64,000 nucleotides of DNA from Lentibacillus jeotgali (GCF_000224785.1 NZ_AGAV01000005.1:124001-188000); one strand, 5' to 3'; counted from the first letter of the stretch, positions 23,025 to 32,350 are shown. The notes: generated by a model not told the origin, from the letters alone. A program made the numbers and translations.

Positions 23025-24239
23025 GTGTTTAAAAAAATAGCGATGATCCTGACAGGCACTGTTCTGATCCTGGCAGGCTGTACACCATCGATCAACAATG
23101 ACGATGAAGTTGTCCAGAACGAAGACAATAACGAACAACAGCAAAATTCAATCGTTTCCAGTCACCAATTGTCGGATGAAGATTATCGGACGATTCTGCC
23201 ATACCGTCCCAGTGCGTCCCGGGGCGTTATCACGAATCAGATGGGGAACCGAGTGGATATTGATGAGATGGAGACCGGGTTAAGAAGGCTGTCAAAAGAT
23301 TATTTTGATCCCGAAAAATACTTTTTTGAAGAAGGCCAGTATTTAACATCTGATATGCTATATAACTGGCTGGATACTTACCCGACGGACGAGCAGCTCA
23401 AGAACCTTGAGGAAAGGGTCCAAAATGAAGACGATCAGTTTAGTGAAGCAGATTTAAATGGACGAAAACAGGCGTTAAATCCGCCGCTGAATGAAGAGAA
23501 TGCCACAAAGGAAGATTATGAGAATAACCCAAAATACCTGACACACATTCTGGAGCAAAATTTTTTGAAGAAGAATGATGATAATACAGTGCAACTCGTC
23601 GGTGCATCACTCGGTATAGCGTTAAAGTCGGTCTATTCCTATGAAGTTGACGGCAATACCTATCATAAAGAAATTCCAAAGGCGGAAATGATGGAAAAAG
23701 GAAAGGAAATCGCCCAGACAGTATTGGAACGTGTCCGAAATATTGATGAAATGAGTAACATTCCCATTATGATTGCCCTATACAAGGAAGAAGCTCAAAG
23801 TTCACCGGTACCCGGCAATTTTGTAGCCAAAACAAGTGTTGATGCCGATCAGGCATCGATAGGCGAATGGGAGACAGTCAATGAAGAAAACGTTCTCTTC
23901 CCATCTGAAGAAGGAGAAGAAAAATACGCCGATACACAGAAGTTAGTACAAAATTTTGGCACGCGCATCGAAGAGTATTTTCCGGATTATGTAGGGGTGA
24001 TCGGTGAAGGTTTTTACATCGATGAAGAACTGCAGCAATTGACGCTTGAAATCCCGCTTGAATTTAACGGAAAAGGAGAAGTTATCGGCTTCACGCAATA
24101 CACGTATGGTCTGGTGGAAGAAATGTTCCAAGATTATTATGACTTGGAAGTAAAAATCAAGTCCAACCAAAAAATGGAGAGCCTTATATACCGAAACGCA
24201 GGTGACGATGAAGCCACTGTCCATGTCTATGATTCCTAA
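23025..24239 (+). CDS. camS: CamS family lipoprotein (sex-pheromone precursor family, YerH)
   Basis: A 404-residue lipoprotein with a short signal peptide and lipobox LILAGC (Cys at about residue 19). The body matches the CamS/YerH family. In staphylococci and enterococci, signal peptides of this family are the source of cAM373-type peptide pheromones; the cellular role of the mature protein is unknown. GTG 23025 has AAGGAGTG about 6 nt upstream; GTG 23016 in frame lies on the RBS itself and is rejected. It is downstream of ligA as in B. subtilis and directly precedes the RRNPP regulator locus. Confidence 0.88.
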   Translation: MFKKIAMILTGTVLILAGCTPSINNDDEVVQNEDNNEQQQNSIVSSHQLSDEDYRTILPYRPSASRGVITNQMGNRVDIDEMETGLRRLSKDYFDPEKYFFEEGQYLTSDMLYNWLDTYPTDEQLKNLEERVQNEDDQFSEADLNGRKQALNPPLNEENATKEDYENNPKYLTHILEQNFLKKNDDNTVQLVGASLGIALKSVYSYEVDGNTYHKEIPKAEMMEKGKEIAQTVLERVRNIDEMSNIPIMIALYKEEAQSSPVPGNFVAKTSVDADQASIGEWETVNEENVLFPSEEGEEKYADTQKLVQNFGTRIEEYFPDYVGVIGEGFYIDEELQQLTLEIPLEFNGKGEVIGFTQYTYGLVEEMFQDYYDLEVKIKSNQKMESLIYRNAGDDEATVHVYDS

Positions 24240-24273
24240 TCAAAAATATGAATAAGTCAATAGACCTAATAAT

Positions 24274-24327
24274 GTCAAGAATAGCCCTTTTCAGAAAGAA
24301 ATATGCGGAAAAAGGGCTATTCTTGAC
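24274..24327. repeat. Perfect 18-bp inverted repeat after camS
   Basis: GTCAAGAATAGCCCTTTT (24274-24291) is exactly complementary to 24310-24327, with an 18-nt loop. There is no T-run after either arm, so it is not a standard intrinsic terminator, though it probably ends or stabilises the camS transcript. It lies in the gap ahead of the regulator gene. Confidence 0.6.
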
Positions 24328-24419
24328 TAACTTTCCTCATTTCAGGAAAGTATGCAAGTTGTGGAGGGGTTTATTAGTATATTTACCCTTCAACTTTCCC
24401 AATATGAATTTTTGGAATT

Positions 24420-24439
24420 TATGTTATGATATAAACATA
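24420..24439. promoter_or_regulatory. Candidate operator overlapping the promoter of the RRNPP regulator
   Basis: TATGTT (24420-24425) and AACATA (24434-24439) form a perfect inverted repeat with an 8-bp spacer. It overlaps a -10-like TATGAT (24425-24430) and lies about 50 bp before the regulator start. The half-site resembles the TATG/CATA ends of PlcR boxes. A role as autoregulatory site is an inference. Confidence 0.4.
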
Positions 24440-24489
24440 GAATTATTACAAAGTTATTTTAAATTTCAGCTAGTGAGGTGGGTAAAAAG

Positions 24490-25758
24490 ATGGAAATCGG
24501 AGCCTATATCAAACTGCACCGAATCAAACAGGAAATGACCCAAGCTGAGCTGGCTGAAGGAATTGTCTCAAGCGCTTATTTATCAAAGATTGAAAACGAA
24601 AAAACTGATGCAAGCCTAAATGTGATTAGCTTATTATGCACCAGGCTGGGGATTCAGCTAGATAACGGATCTGATGAAGAGGTAAGAGAGAAACTGCAAA
24701 AATGGTATGGCATGTTATCATCTGATTATGATATGAACGAAATGGTTCAAAACTATCAAGAATTGAACAAGGTTATGTATGACAACCATTCAGCTGACAG
24801 TCTAGTCATGTTTGAGATTCATAAAGTACGCTATTTCCTGGTAATAGGTAAAATTGATGAGGCTCTGAGACAGGTTAATAAATTAACTGAAATGTCCGAT
24901 ACGTTTGACACTCTGCATCAATTCTACTGGTATAAATTCAAGGGAAACTACAGCACAGCCCAGAATGAATTTAATCAGGCAATGCGCATGTATGAAGCTG
25001 CAGAAGAAAAGTTGAATCAGCTGGAATTGCCAGAAGAAGAAGTTGCAGATTTGCAGTACACGATTGCGGTTACACATAGTAAGCTGCGGAATACCCTCGA
25101 AGCGATAGATTATGCCGAGAAGGCAATTGCAACTTTTCGGGTTACATACAACTTTAGCCGATGCGCACAATGCCATGTTGTATTGGGGATCTCATACCGT
25201 AGAATAAGGATGTATGATAAAGCAATCAAAAACTACAATTTGGCCAAACATTTGGGTGAATTGAAGCAAAACCCACAAATTATCCAATTGACGAACCAAA
25301 ATTTAGGTTATCTTTACTCGACGGTGGGAGAAACGGAAAAAGCTATCTATCATTATGAAGAGATAATTAAAGAACAAGAATTATTCTTATTTGAACGTAT
25401 ACTTGCAGCGACTTCATTAATTAAGGAATATTATAATATTAATAATTTTGATAAAGCCAAGGAAATGGTTAAAATGAGTCTAAAATTATTACATGAGCCA
25501 GAGGATCAAGACACGTTTCAATTATTTTTCTACATTGCCTATACTTACAAATATGCGATCAATCAGGAAGCTTCAAAGTTTGAGTCATTGGTGATTGACG
25601 AATTTATACCATATTTGAAAAAACATAAAGATTATGCTAATTTGGTTATTTATGCCAATATGCTTGCACACCATTTTGAAGGGAATAACAGATATAAAGA
25701 ATCTGTTAAATACTATAAGCTGGCTAATAGTACTTATGAAGAACTAATTAGCCTGTAA
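24490..25758 (+). CDS. RRNPP-family peptide-sensing regulator (XRE HTH plus TPR repeats)
   Basis: This 422-residue protein has an N-terminal XRE-type helix-turn-helix at about residues 5-58 (TQAELAEGIVSSAYLSKIENEK). The rest is all-helical with TPR-like repeats, for example EALRQVNKLTEM, EAIDYAEKAIATF, KAIKNYNLAKHLG and KAIYHYEEIIKEQ. Size and plan match NprR, PlcR and similar regulators that bind imported peptides. GAGGTGG (24475-24481) sets ATG 24490. A 46-residue secreted-peptide gene follows 14 bp downstream, the usual arrangement for a receptor and its signal. Base use is somewhat more AT-rich than in the flanking core genes. B. subtilis has other genes here. No closer identification is possible by eye. 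Confidence 0.85.
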   Translation: MEIGAYIKLHRIKQEMTQAELAEGIVSSAYLSKIENEKTDASLNVISLLCTRLGIQLDNGSDEEVREKLQKWYGMLSSDYDMNEMVQNYQELNKVMYDNHSADSLVMFEIHKVRYFLVIGKIDEALRQVNKLTEMSDTFDTLHQFYWYKFKGNYSTAQNEFNQAMRMYEAAEEKLNQLELPEEEVADLQYTIAVTHSKLRNTLEAIDYAEKAIATFRVTYNFSRCAQCHVVLGISYRRIRMYDKAIKNYNLAKHLGELKQNPQIIQLTNQNLGYLYSTVGETEKAIYHYEEIIKEQELFLFERILAATSLIKEYYNINNFDKAKEMVKMSLKLLHEPEDQDTFQLFFYIAYTYKYAINQEASKFESLVIDEFIPYLKKHKDYANLVIYANMLAHHFEGNNRYKESVKYYKLANSTYEELISL

Positions 25759-25772
25759 AGGGGGGGGATATC

Positions 25773-25913
25773 ATGAAAAAGCTAATAGCAACTGTAGCCT
25801 TTGGAACAATGCTTATTGGAGGAATTGCTGCTATGCAAGATGCACCAAATGAGTCTGCAATGGAATGGGAACCAACTGTTTTTTCAGTTAGCAATGATGT
25901 CAGCCACTTTTAA
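25773..25913 (+). CDS. Small secreted peptide precursor (PapR/NprX/Phr-like signal)
   Basis: A 46-residue frame with a strong ribosome site (AAAGGGGGGG, ~5 nt before ATG). Residues 1-20 form a signal peptide (two Lys, then hydrophobic to GGIAA); an acidic middle follows, and the C-terminus is FSVSNDVSHF. Size and plan equal PapR (48 aa) and NprX-type precursors, whose last 5-8 residues become the signal after export and cleavage. The active peptide here would be taken from the C-terminal end, for example SNDVSHF, which is an inference. It shares a transcript with the regulator and ends before a clear terminator. I do not recognise the peptide sequence itself. Confidence 0.75.
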   Translation: MKKLIATVAFGTMLIGGIAAMQDAPNESAMEWEPTVFSVSNDVSHF

Positions 25914-25961
25914 TCTATAAAGAACATTAATCTTTACCCTATTACAATATGATGTTATTTG

Positions 25962-25997
25962 CCTGAAACGGTGTGGAAAGCTGTTTCAGGTTTTTTG
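25962..25997 (+). terminator. Rho-independent terminator after the peptide gene
   Basis: CCTGAAAC (25962-25969) pairs with GTTTCAGG (25983-25990), followed by TTTTTTGT. It closes the regulator-peptide transcript. Confidence 0.85.
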
Positions 25998-26036
25998 TGT
26001 AATTTCAGGCCGGAAACATGCTTCTGTAAATTATGA

Positions 26037-26064
26037 TTTCAATGGGTGAAACATATGGTATAAT
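26037..26064 (+). promoter_or_regulatory. Promoter of the symporter operon
   Basis: An extended -10 TGGTATAAT (TATAAT at 26059-26064) with a weak -35 TTTCAA (26037-26042, 16-bp spacer) stands about 28 bp before the small accessory gene. B. subtilis opuE also has a stress (sigma-B) promoter; I see no clear sigma-B match here. Confidence 0.6.
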
Positions 26065-26091
26065 AAGACTATTCAGAAAGGGGGGTTAATA

Positions 26092-26199
26092 ATGGAGTAT
26101 GCCATTTCCGGGGCAACATGGATGTGGATGTTTATCCCAATGCCTGTTGTGGTATTGCTTTCAATTATTACATTGTTTACAGAGGGGAGGAATAAATAA
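26092..26199 (+). CDS. Symporter small accessory protein (35 aa)
   Basis: A 35-residue single-span membrane peptide (core WMWMFIPMPVVVLLSIITLF) with AAGGGGGGTT ribosome site. Its stop codon directly abuts the ATG of the sodium/proline symporter, and an AGGGGAGG site for that gene lies inside its 3' end, so the two are translationally coupled. Small peptides of this kind are known beside sodium:solute symporters and are thought to be subunits; the exact role is not established. Confidence 0.75.
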   Translation: MEYAISGATWMWMFIPMPVVVLLSIITLFTEGRNK

Positions 26200-27720
26200 A
26201 TGGGGCAGGCAACACTGATAGCGTTTATTGTCTATCTTATTGGGATACTTGTAATCGGTATCATCATGTACCGGATGACAAACAATCTGTCCGACTATGT
26301 TCTGGGCGGCCGTAAATTAGGCCCTGGGGTTGCCGCCCTAAGTGCAGGCGCATCTGATATGAGCGGATGGCTCTTATTGGGACTGCCGGGCGCTGTTTAT
26401 GCTGCAGGTCTTGCTGAAGCGTGGATGGCAATTGGTTTGTCGATTGGCGCTTATTTGAACTGGCAATTTGTGGCTAAGCGTTTGCGCATTTATACGGAGG
26501 TTTCGAATAATTCCATTACGGTTCCGGATTTTTTGGAAAACCGTTTTAAAGATAACTCGCACATTCTTCGGGTTATTTCTGCACTCGTTATATTATTGTT
26601 TTTTACATTTTATACATCATCCGGAATGGTAGCTGGCGCTAAACTGTTTGAGGCATCATTTGGACTGGATTATCAGGCGGCCTTATGGATCGGAACCATT
26701 GTTGTCGTGTCGTATACCTTATTGGGCGGCTTCCTGGCAGTTGCCTGGACCGACTTCGTTCAGGGCAGTTTGATGTTTCTGGCATTAATTGTCGTCCCGA
26801 TTGTAGCGATTAACGAGATGGGCGGCTGGAATACTGCTGTCCAGGCTGTCGGGGACATCAGTTCGACTCATTTAAATATGGTCGAAGGGGTCAGTATAAT
26901 TGCCATTATTTCATCCCTGGCCTGGGGAGTTGGTTACTTTGGACAGCCGCACATTATCGTCCGCTTTATGGCGTTAAGATCACCAAAAGATGTTCCGATG
27001 GCCCGTTTTATCGGTACAACGTGGATGGTCCTTGGCTTATACGGTGCGATATTTACAGGCTTTGTGGGGCTGGCATTCATCAGTACACAGGAAGTGAGTG
27101 TTCTGGGTGAGTTCGGTATTTCGGTCATAACAGAAAATGGTATCCAGATGCTTGAAGATCCGGAAAAGATTTTTATTGCCTTTTCGCAATTGTTATTCCA
27201 TCCGGTAATTGCCGGAATTCTGCTGGCTGCAATTCTGTCAGCGATCATGAGTACAATTGACTCACAGTTGCTTGTTTCCTCATCGGCAGTGGCGGAAGAC
27301 TTTTATAAAGCCATTTTCAAGAAAGAAGCAGGTGATAAGGAACTTGTATGGGTTGGCCGTATAGCTACCCTGATCATTGCCTTGATTGCCGCGCTTATTG
27401 CCATGAATCCTGAAAGTACCGTACTTGAACTGGTCAGCTATGCCTGGGCAGGATTTGGCGCTGCATTCGGTCCGACTATTTTACTGGCCTTATTCTGGAA
27501 AGGGTTCACCCGCAATGGCGCGTTTGCCGGAATTCTGGCCGGTGCTGTTACAGTTATTGTCTGGGGCGGCTTCCTGTCAGGCGGCATTTTTGACCTGTAT
27601 GAAATTGTTCCCGGCTTCCTGCTTAACCTGGTTCTAGCTATTGTTGTGAGTAAGTCAGGGAAACCTGAGGAAGGCGTTGAAGCTGAATACGAGGAAACCA
27701 TGTCAAAATTAAATGTGTAA
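26200..27720 (+). CDS. putP: Sodium/proline symporter (PutP/OpuE)
   Basis: A 506-residue sodium:solute symporter with 13 predicted membrane spans. Family motifs are SAGASDMSGWLLLGLPGA near 49-66 (substrate and sodium site), the GWFVAKRLR-like NWQFVAKRLR near 87 and SAIMSTIDSQLL near 344. The position after camS and before gatC equals that of B. subtilis opuE, the osmostress proline uptake system, so a role in osmoprotection or proline use is likely. PutP and OpuE cannot be told apart by eye. A terminator follows. Confidence 0.92.
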   Translation: MGQATLIAFIVYLIGILVIGIIMYRMTNNLSDYVLGGRKLGPGVAALSAGASDMSGWLLLGLPGAVYAAGLAEAWMAIGLSIGAYLNWQFVAKRLRIYTEVSNNSITVPDFLENRFKDNSHILRVISALVILLFFTFYTSSGMVAGAKLFEASFGLDYQAALWIGTIVVVSYTLLGGFLAVAWTDFVQGSLMFLALIVVPIVAINEMGGWNTAVQAVGDISSTHLNMVEGVSIIAIISSLAWGVGYFGQPHIIVRFMALRSPKDVPMARFIGTTWMVLGLYGAIFTGFVGLAFISTQEVSVLGEFGISVITENGIQMLEDPEKIFIAFSQLLFHPVIAGILLAAILSAIMSTIDSQLLVSSSAVAEDFYKAIFKKEAGDKELVWVGRIATLIIALIAALIAMNPESTVLELVSYAWAGFGAAFGPTILLALFWKGFTRNGAFAGILAGAVTVIVWGGFLSGGIFDLYEIVPGFLLNLVLAIVVSKSGKPEEGVEAEYEETMSKLNV

Positions 27721-27781
27721 TAGCTAAATTTAAGGGTAAAATCACCTATCCCTAAAAACCGTGACGTCAGCGGTAAAAACG

Positions 27782-27822
27782 AACAGCTGCCCCAGAAAGT
27801 CCAGGAGCAGCTGTTATTTTTC
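27782..27822 (+). terminator. Rho-independent terminator after putP
   Basis: AACAGCTGC (27782-27790) pairs with GCAGCTGTT (27807-27815), followed by ATTTTTC. Confidence 0.85.
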
Positions 27823-27928
27823 ATTCATTTGCTTAAAGACGCTACATTCTGCTATTATCAATAGTGTCTTTAAATAAATGTAATTATAATAAACGTAAGA
27901 TAAAATCATTTATATGGAGGTGCCCGGC

Positions 27929-28219
27929 ATGGCTGATATTTCAAAAGATGAGGTCAAGCATGTAGCCAACTTAGCACGGCTTGCCATTACCGAGGAAGAA
28001 GCGGATATGTTTACTGATCAGCTTAGTTCGATCATTGAATATGCCGAACAATTAAATGAATTGGATACAGAACATATAGAGCCGACTACGCATGTTTTGG
28101 ACTTAAAAAATGTTATGCGTAAGGACGAGCCGAAAGAATGGATTTCAAGAGACGAAGCGTTAAAGAATGCACCGGACAAGCAGGATGGTTATTTCCGCGT
28201 GCCGTCAATTTTGGAGTAA
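27929..28219 (+). CDS. gatC: Asp-tRNA(Asn)/Glu-tRNA(Gln) amidotransferase subunit C
   Basis: A 96-residue GatC that wraps around and stabilises the GatA-GatB complex. Typical motifs are [17 protein letters not shown] near residue 7 and the C-terminal [10 protein letters not shown]. The in-frame ATG at 27914 overlaps the ribosome site GGAGGTG (27916-27922); ATG 27929 is therefore the start. First gene of gatCAB. Confidence 0.96.
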   Translation: MADISKDEVKHVANLARLAITEEEADMFTDQLSSIIEYAEQLNELDTEHIEPTTHVLDLKNVMRKDEPKEWISRDEALKNAPDKQDGYFRVPSILE

Positions 28220-28231
28220 GGAGGGAAATAG

Positions 28232-29701
28232 ATGTCACTATTTGACCACAGTATCAAACAATTGGAAGGTATGTTACATAAAAAGGAAATTTCGGCTGAA
28301 GACCTGGTTGATGCTTCATATAATCGCATTCATGAAGTCGATGACCAGGTTAAGGCATTTTTGACACTCGATGAAGAACAGGCCCGCAGCCAGGCAAAAC
28401 AGCTGGATGCCGCACCAGATGAAAATGCGCAGTTATTTGCTATTCCGGCCGGCATTAAAGACAATATTGTCACCAAAGGTCTGCGGACCACATGCGGCAG
28501 CCAGTTCCTGAAAAACTTTGATGATCCGCTCTATAATGCAACGGTTGTCGAAAAGCTGAACACAGAAAAAACCGTTACGGTCGGGAAATTGAACATGGAC
28601 GAATTCGCCATGGGATCCTCAACGGAAAATACCAGTTATACCCCAACCCGCAATCCGTGGAATACGGACTATGTACCGGGCGGGTCAAGCGGCGGATCGG
28701 CAGCATCGGTAGCTGCCGGTGAAGTGCTGTTTTCTCTTGGTTCAGACACAGGCGGTTCAATACGTCAGCCTGCATCGTTCTGTGGTGTTGTTGGTATGAA
28801 GCCAACATATGGACGGGTGTCTCGTTTTGGCCTTGTCGCATTTGCATCATCGCTCGACCAGATTGGGCCAATTACCCGCAGTGTGGAAGACAACGCACGC
28901 ATTCTGGAGATTATTTCAGGCCACGATAAAATGGATTCAACAAGTGCTGATGTTGATGTGCCTTCTTATACGGATAAGCTGACGGGCGACGTCAAAGGAA
29001 TGAAAATTGCCGTTCCAAAAGAATATCTTGCTGAAGGTGTCGCACCGGAAGTAAAAGAGGCAGTCATGAGTGCCTTGAAAGTTTATGAATCACTTGGTGC
29101 TGAGTGGGAAGAAGTTTCTCTGCCGCATTCCAAATATGCTGTCGCAGCATACTATCTGCTTGCATCATCCGAAGCCTCTGCCAATTTGGCCCGCTTTGAC
29201 GGTGTCCGCTATGGAGTGCGCTCGGACAAGGCAGATAATATGATGGATATGTTTACTTATTCCCGCAGCGAAGGATTCGGGGATGAAGTCAAACGCCGGA
29301 TTATGCTCGGAACGTTCGCACTGAGCTCCGGTTATTATGATGCCTATTATAAAAAAGCCCAGAAAGTACGGACACTAATCAAAAATGACTTTGATAATAT
29401 TCTAAAGGATTATGATGTCGTAATCGGACCAACTGCACCAACGCCTGCCTTTAAGGTCGGCGAAAAAATTGATGATCCATTGACCATGTATGCCAACGAT
29501 ATTCTCACAATTCCAGTTAACCTGGCTGGTGTTCCGGGGATTTCAGTGCCATGCGGTTTTTCTGAAGAAGGACTGCCAATCGGCCTGCAAATCATCGGCA
29601 ACGCATTTGCTGAAGGTACCGTTTATCGCGCGGCCCATGCATATGAGCAAGCAACTGATCATCATACAAAACGGCCTCAATTGGGAGGTGCCAAATCATG
29701 A
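28232..29701 (+). CDS. gatA: Asp-tRNA(Asn)/Glu-tRNA(Gln) amidotransferase subunit A
   Basis: A 489-residue amidase-signature enzyme that releases ammonia from glutamine for tRNA-bound Glu/Asp amidation. The Lys of the Ser-cisSer-Lys triad is in PAGIKDN near 75; [15 protein letters not shown] near 150 and the [12 protein letters not shown] segment near 171 carry the serines. RBS AAGGAGG is upstream, and it overlaps gatB by 4 nt. Confidence 0.97.
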   Translation: MSLFDHSIKQLEGMLHKKEISAEDLVDASYNRIHEVDDQVKAFLTLDEEQARSQAKQLDAAPDENAQLFAIPAGIKDNIVTKGLRTTCGSQFLKNFDDPLYNATVVEKLNTEKTVTVGKLNMDEFAMGSSTENTSYTPTRNPWNTDYVPGGSSGGSAASVAAGEVLFSLGSDTGGSIRQPASFCGVVGMKPTYGRVSRFGLVAFASSLDQIGPITRSVEDNARILEIISGHDKMDSTSADVDVPSYTDKLTGDVKGMKIAVPKEYLAEGVAPEVKEAVMSALKVYESLGAEWEEVSLPHSKYAVAAYYLLASSEASANLARFDGVRYGVRSDKADNMMDMFTYSRSEGFGDEVKRRIMLGTFALSSGYYDAYYKKAQKVRTLIKNDFDNILKDYDVVIGPTAPTPAFKVGEKIDDPLTMYANDILTIPVNLAGVPGISVPCGFSEEGLPIGLQIIGNAFAEGTVYRAAHAYEQATDHHTKRPQLGGAKS

Positions 29702-31128
29702 ACTTTGAAACGATAATCGGACTTGAAGTACACGTCGAGCTAAAAACAGAATCGAAAATTTTCAGTCCAAGTCCCAACGCTTTTGGCGATGAGCCTAACT
29801 CGAACATCAACCCGATTGACCTCGGCTATCCAGGGGTGCTGCCGGTATTGAACGAAGAGGCGGTCAATTATGCGATGAAAGCGGCACTGGCATTGAACTG
29901 TGACATTGCAACCAATACAAAATTTGACCGGAAAAACTACTTCTACCCGGACAACCCGAAAGCTTACCAGATTTCCCAATTTGATCAGCCAATCGGCGAG
30001 AACGGCTGGATTGAGATTGAGGTAAACGGTGAGAAGAAGCGGATCGGGATTACTCGCCTGCATATGGAAGAGGATGCCGGCAAGCTGACCCACCAGGATG
30101 ATGGTCATTCGCTGGTTGACTTTAACCGTCAGGGCACACCGCTGATTGAAATTGTTTCGGAACCGGATATTCGTACACCCGAAGAGGCGTACGCCTATCT
30201 GGAAAAGTTAAAAAATATCATTCAGTATACCGGAGTTTCTGATTGTAAGATGGAGGAAGGATCACTGCGGTGTGATGCGAATCTTTCCATCCGTCCTATC
30301 GGGCAGGAAGAATTCGGTGTCAAAACGGAGCTGAAAAACCTGAACTCATTCTCATTCGTGCAAAAAGGTCTGGAATTCGAAGAGAAACGTCAGGAGAAAG
30401 AACTCCTATCAGGCGGCGAAATCCTGCAGGAAACACGCCGCTACGATGAAAAAACGAAAGAAACCATCCTGATGCGTGTTAAAGAGGGATCTGATGATTA
30501 CCGTTATTTCCCTGAGCCGGACCTTGTGCCACTCTATATTGATGAGGAATGGAAAGAGCGCATCCGTGCTGAAATCCCTGAATTGCCTGATACCCGAAAA
30601 CAGCGCTATATCAATGAATTAGAGCTGCCTGAATACGATGCTGCAGTTTTGACCAGTTCCAAGGAAATGGCCGATTTCTTTGAAGAGGCGGTCAATCATG
30701 GTGCCGATATCAAGCAAGCTTCCAATTGGCTGATGGGTGATGTATTGGCGTATATGAATAAGCATTACAAAGAGTTGAACGAATTAGCTTTGACGCCGGA
30801 AGCATTGGCTACTATGATTAAGCTGATCGAGGACGGTACGATTTCATCCAAGATTGCCAAGAAAGTTTTCGCAGAACTAGTAGAAAACGGCGGTGATCCG
30901 GAGAAAATTGTTAAAGAAAAAGGCCTTGTACAAATTTCCGACGAAGGTCAGCTGACTGAAATCATCACGAAAGTGCTCGATGAAAATGAACAATCGATCA
31001 TTGACTATAAAAACGGAAAAGACCGTGCCATCAAATATCTTGTCGGCCAGGTTATGAAGGTAACCAAAGGCCAAGCGAACCCGCCAATGGTCAACAAGAT
31101 CCTGCAGCAAGAGATTGATAAGCGGTAA
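29698..31128 (+). CDS. gatB: Asp-tRNA(Asn)/Glu-tRNA(Gln) amidotransferase subunit B
   Basis: A 476-residue GatB, the kinase and tRNA-binding subunit. It begins [13 protein letters not shown], has [13 protein letters not shown] near 82 and the LHMEEDAGK motif near 121, and ends in the helical YqeY-like tail. It shares an ATGA overlap with gatA. Normal length. Confidence 0.97.
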   Translation: MNFETIIGLEVHVELKTESKIFSPSPNAFGDEPNSNINPIDLGYPGVLPVLNEEAVNYAMKAALALNCDIATNTKFDRKNYFYPDNPKAYQISQFDQPIGENGWIEIEVNGEKKRIGITRLHMEEDAGKLTHQDDGHSLVDFNRQGTPLIEIVSEPDIRTPEEAYAYLEKLKNIIQYTGVSDCKMEEGSLRCDANLSIRPIGQEEFGVKTELKNLNSFSFVQKGLEFEEKRQEKELLSGGEILQETRRYDEKTKETILMRVKEGSDDYRYFPEPDLVPLYIDEEWKERIRAEIPELPDTRKQRYINELELPEYDAAVLTSSKEMADFFEEAVNHGADIKQASNWLMGDVLAYMNKHYKELNELALTPEALATMIKLIEDGTISSKIAKKVFAELVENGGDPEKIVKEKGLVQISDEGQLTEIITKVLDENEQSIIDYKNGKDRAIKYLVGQVMKVTKGQANPPMVNKILQQEIDKR

Positions 31129-31222
31129 AAAGTTGAAGCGCTAAATAAGGAAAAACGCTAAACAAAACACCAGGTTTCTGTCTGTACTGCCGGGACGAAC
31201 AGAACGCCATATACGTATTCCA

Positions 31223-31258
31223 GGACTACTGTCATTTATGGCAGTAGTCCATCATTTT
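31223..31258 (+). terminator. Probable terminator after gatB
   Basis: GGACTACTGTC (31223-31233) pairs nearly perfectly with GGCAGTAGTCC (31240-31250); ATCATTTTC follows. The T-tract is weak. Confidence 0.65.
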
Positions 31259-31345
31259 CGGTCAATGACTTTTCAATCTGATCAAAAAGGGCTATGATAG
31301 ATTTTAGGTTCAAAAATTGATTTGCGTTATTTGAGGGGGAGTAAC

Positions 31346-32257
31346 ATGAAGAAAGCCCGCGTTATATATAATCCGACATCCGGGCGGGAAGCGTTTAAAA
31401 GGGAACTGGCCACTGTATTGGAACGGTTTGAAGTCGCCGGATTTGAAACCTCAGCACATGCCACCACAGCAGAGGGCGATGCCACAGATGCAGCCAAAGT
31501 TGCTGTTGAACGACACTTTGATCTTGTTGTTGCAGCAGGCGGCGACGGTACAATCAGTGAGGTCATTAATGGTTTGGCGGAGCAGGAGAACCGTCCAAAA
31601 CTCGGAATCATCCCGACCGGAACGACCAATGATTTTGCAAGGGCTCTGTGCATCCCCCGGGACATTGGAAAAGCAATAGATATTATTTTGGAAGGCCAGT
31701 CAATGCTTCTGGACATTGGCCGTGTAAATGAACACTATTTCATGAACATCGCCGGGGGCGGCAAGCTGACAGAACTCACATATGAAGTACCAAGCAAGCT
31801 GAAAACAATGATCGGGCATTTAGCTTATTATGTGAAGGGTATGGAGATGCTTCCGTCTGTAAAGCCGACCCGGGCACGTATTAAATACGACGGTCATGTC
31901 CTGGATGAAGATATTATGCTGTTTCTCGTATCCAATACCAACTCTGTCGGTGGTTTTGAAAAGCTGGCCCCTGATGCACGTCTGGATGATGGCTATTTTG
32001 ACTTGTTAATTTTAAAGAAAATGAATTTGGCCGAGTTTGTCCGCATTGCCAGTCTGGCCGTGAGGGGTGCCCATCTCGAGGATAAACGGATCCTGTATAC
32101 GCAGGCTAAACATATTAGCGTTGAAACGGATGATAAGATGCAGCTGAACATAGACGGTGAATACGGCGGGCTGCTCCCTGGTGAATTTACGAATTTGCAG
32201 CAGCATATCGAATTCTTTGTACCGGATAAATTTATCGAAAAAGATGACGAAGGATAA
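31346..32257 (+). CDS. dagK: Diacylglycerol kinase DgkB/DagK
   Basis: A 303-residue soluble lipid kinase of the DAGK catalytic family, phosphorylating diacylglycerol released by lipoteichoic acid synthesis. The nucleotide site GGDGTISEVINGL is near 66-78 and PTGTTNDFAR near 94. The position between gatB and yefA matches B. subtilis yerQ (dgkB). ATG 31346 follows GGGGGAG; an earlier ATG (31322) lacks a good site. Confidence 0.93.
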   Translation: MKKARVIYNPTSGREAFKRELATVLERFEVAGFETSAHATTAEGDATDAAKVAVERHFDLVVAAGGDGTISEVINGLAEQENRPKLGIIPTGTTNDFARALCIPRDIGKAIDIILEGQSMLLDIGRVNEHYFMNIAGGGKLTELTYEVPSKLKTMIGHLAYYVKGMEMLPSVKPTRARIKYDGHVLDEDIMLFLVSNTNSVGGFEKLAPDARLDDGYFDLLILKKMNLAEFVRIASLAVRGAHLEDKRILYTQAKHISVETDDKMQLNIDGEYGGLLPGEFTNLQQHIEFFVPDKFIEKDDEG

Positions 32258-32262
32258 TCAGG

Positions 32263-32290
32263 AAGACTGCTTTCAATGGCAGTCTTTTTA
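32263..32290 (+). terminator. Terminator after dagK
   Basis: AAGACTGC (32263-32270) and GGCAGTCTT (32278-32286) form the stem; TTTAATTT follows. Confidence 0.8.
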
Positions 32291-32350
32291 ATTTACACCA
32301 AGGATATGGTAGGATTAGAATCACATAAATGTACGAAAAGGAAGATATCA

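Noticed and set aside
24248-24538. 96-residue plus-strand frame between camS and the regulator
   Set aside because: Runs through the 18-bp inverted repeat and the regulator promoter, has no ribosome site, and overlaps the true regulator start out of frame.
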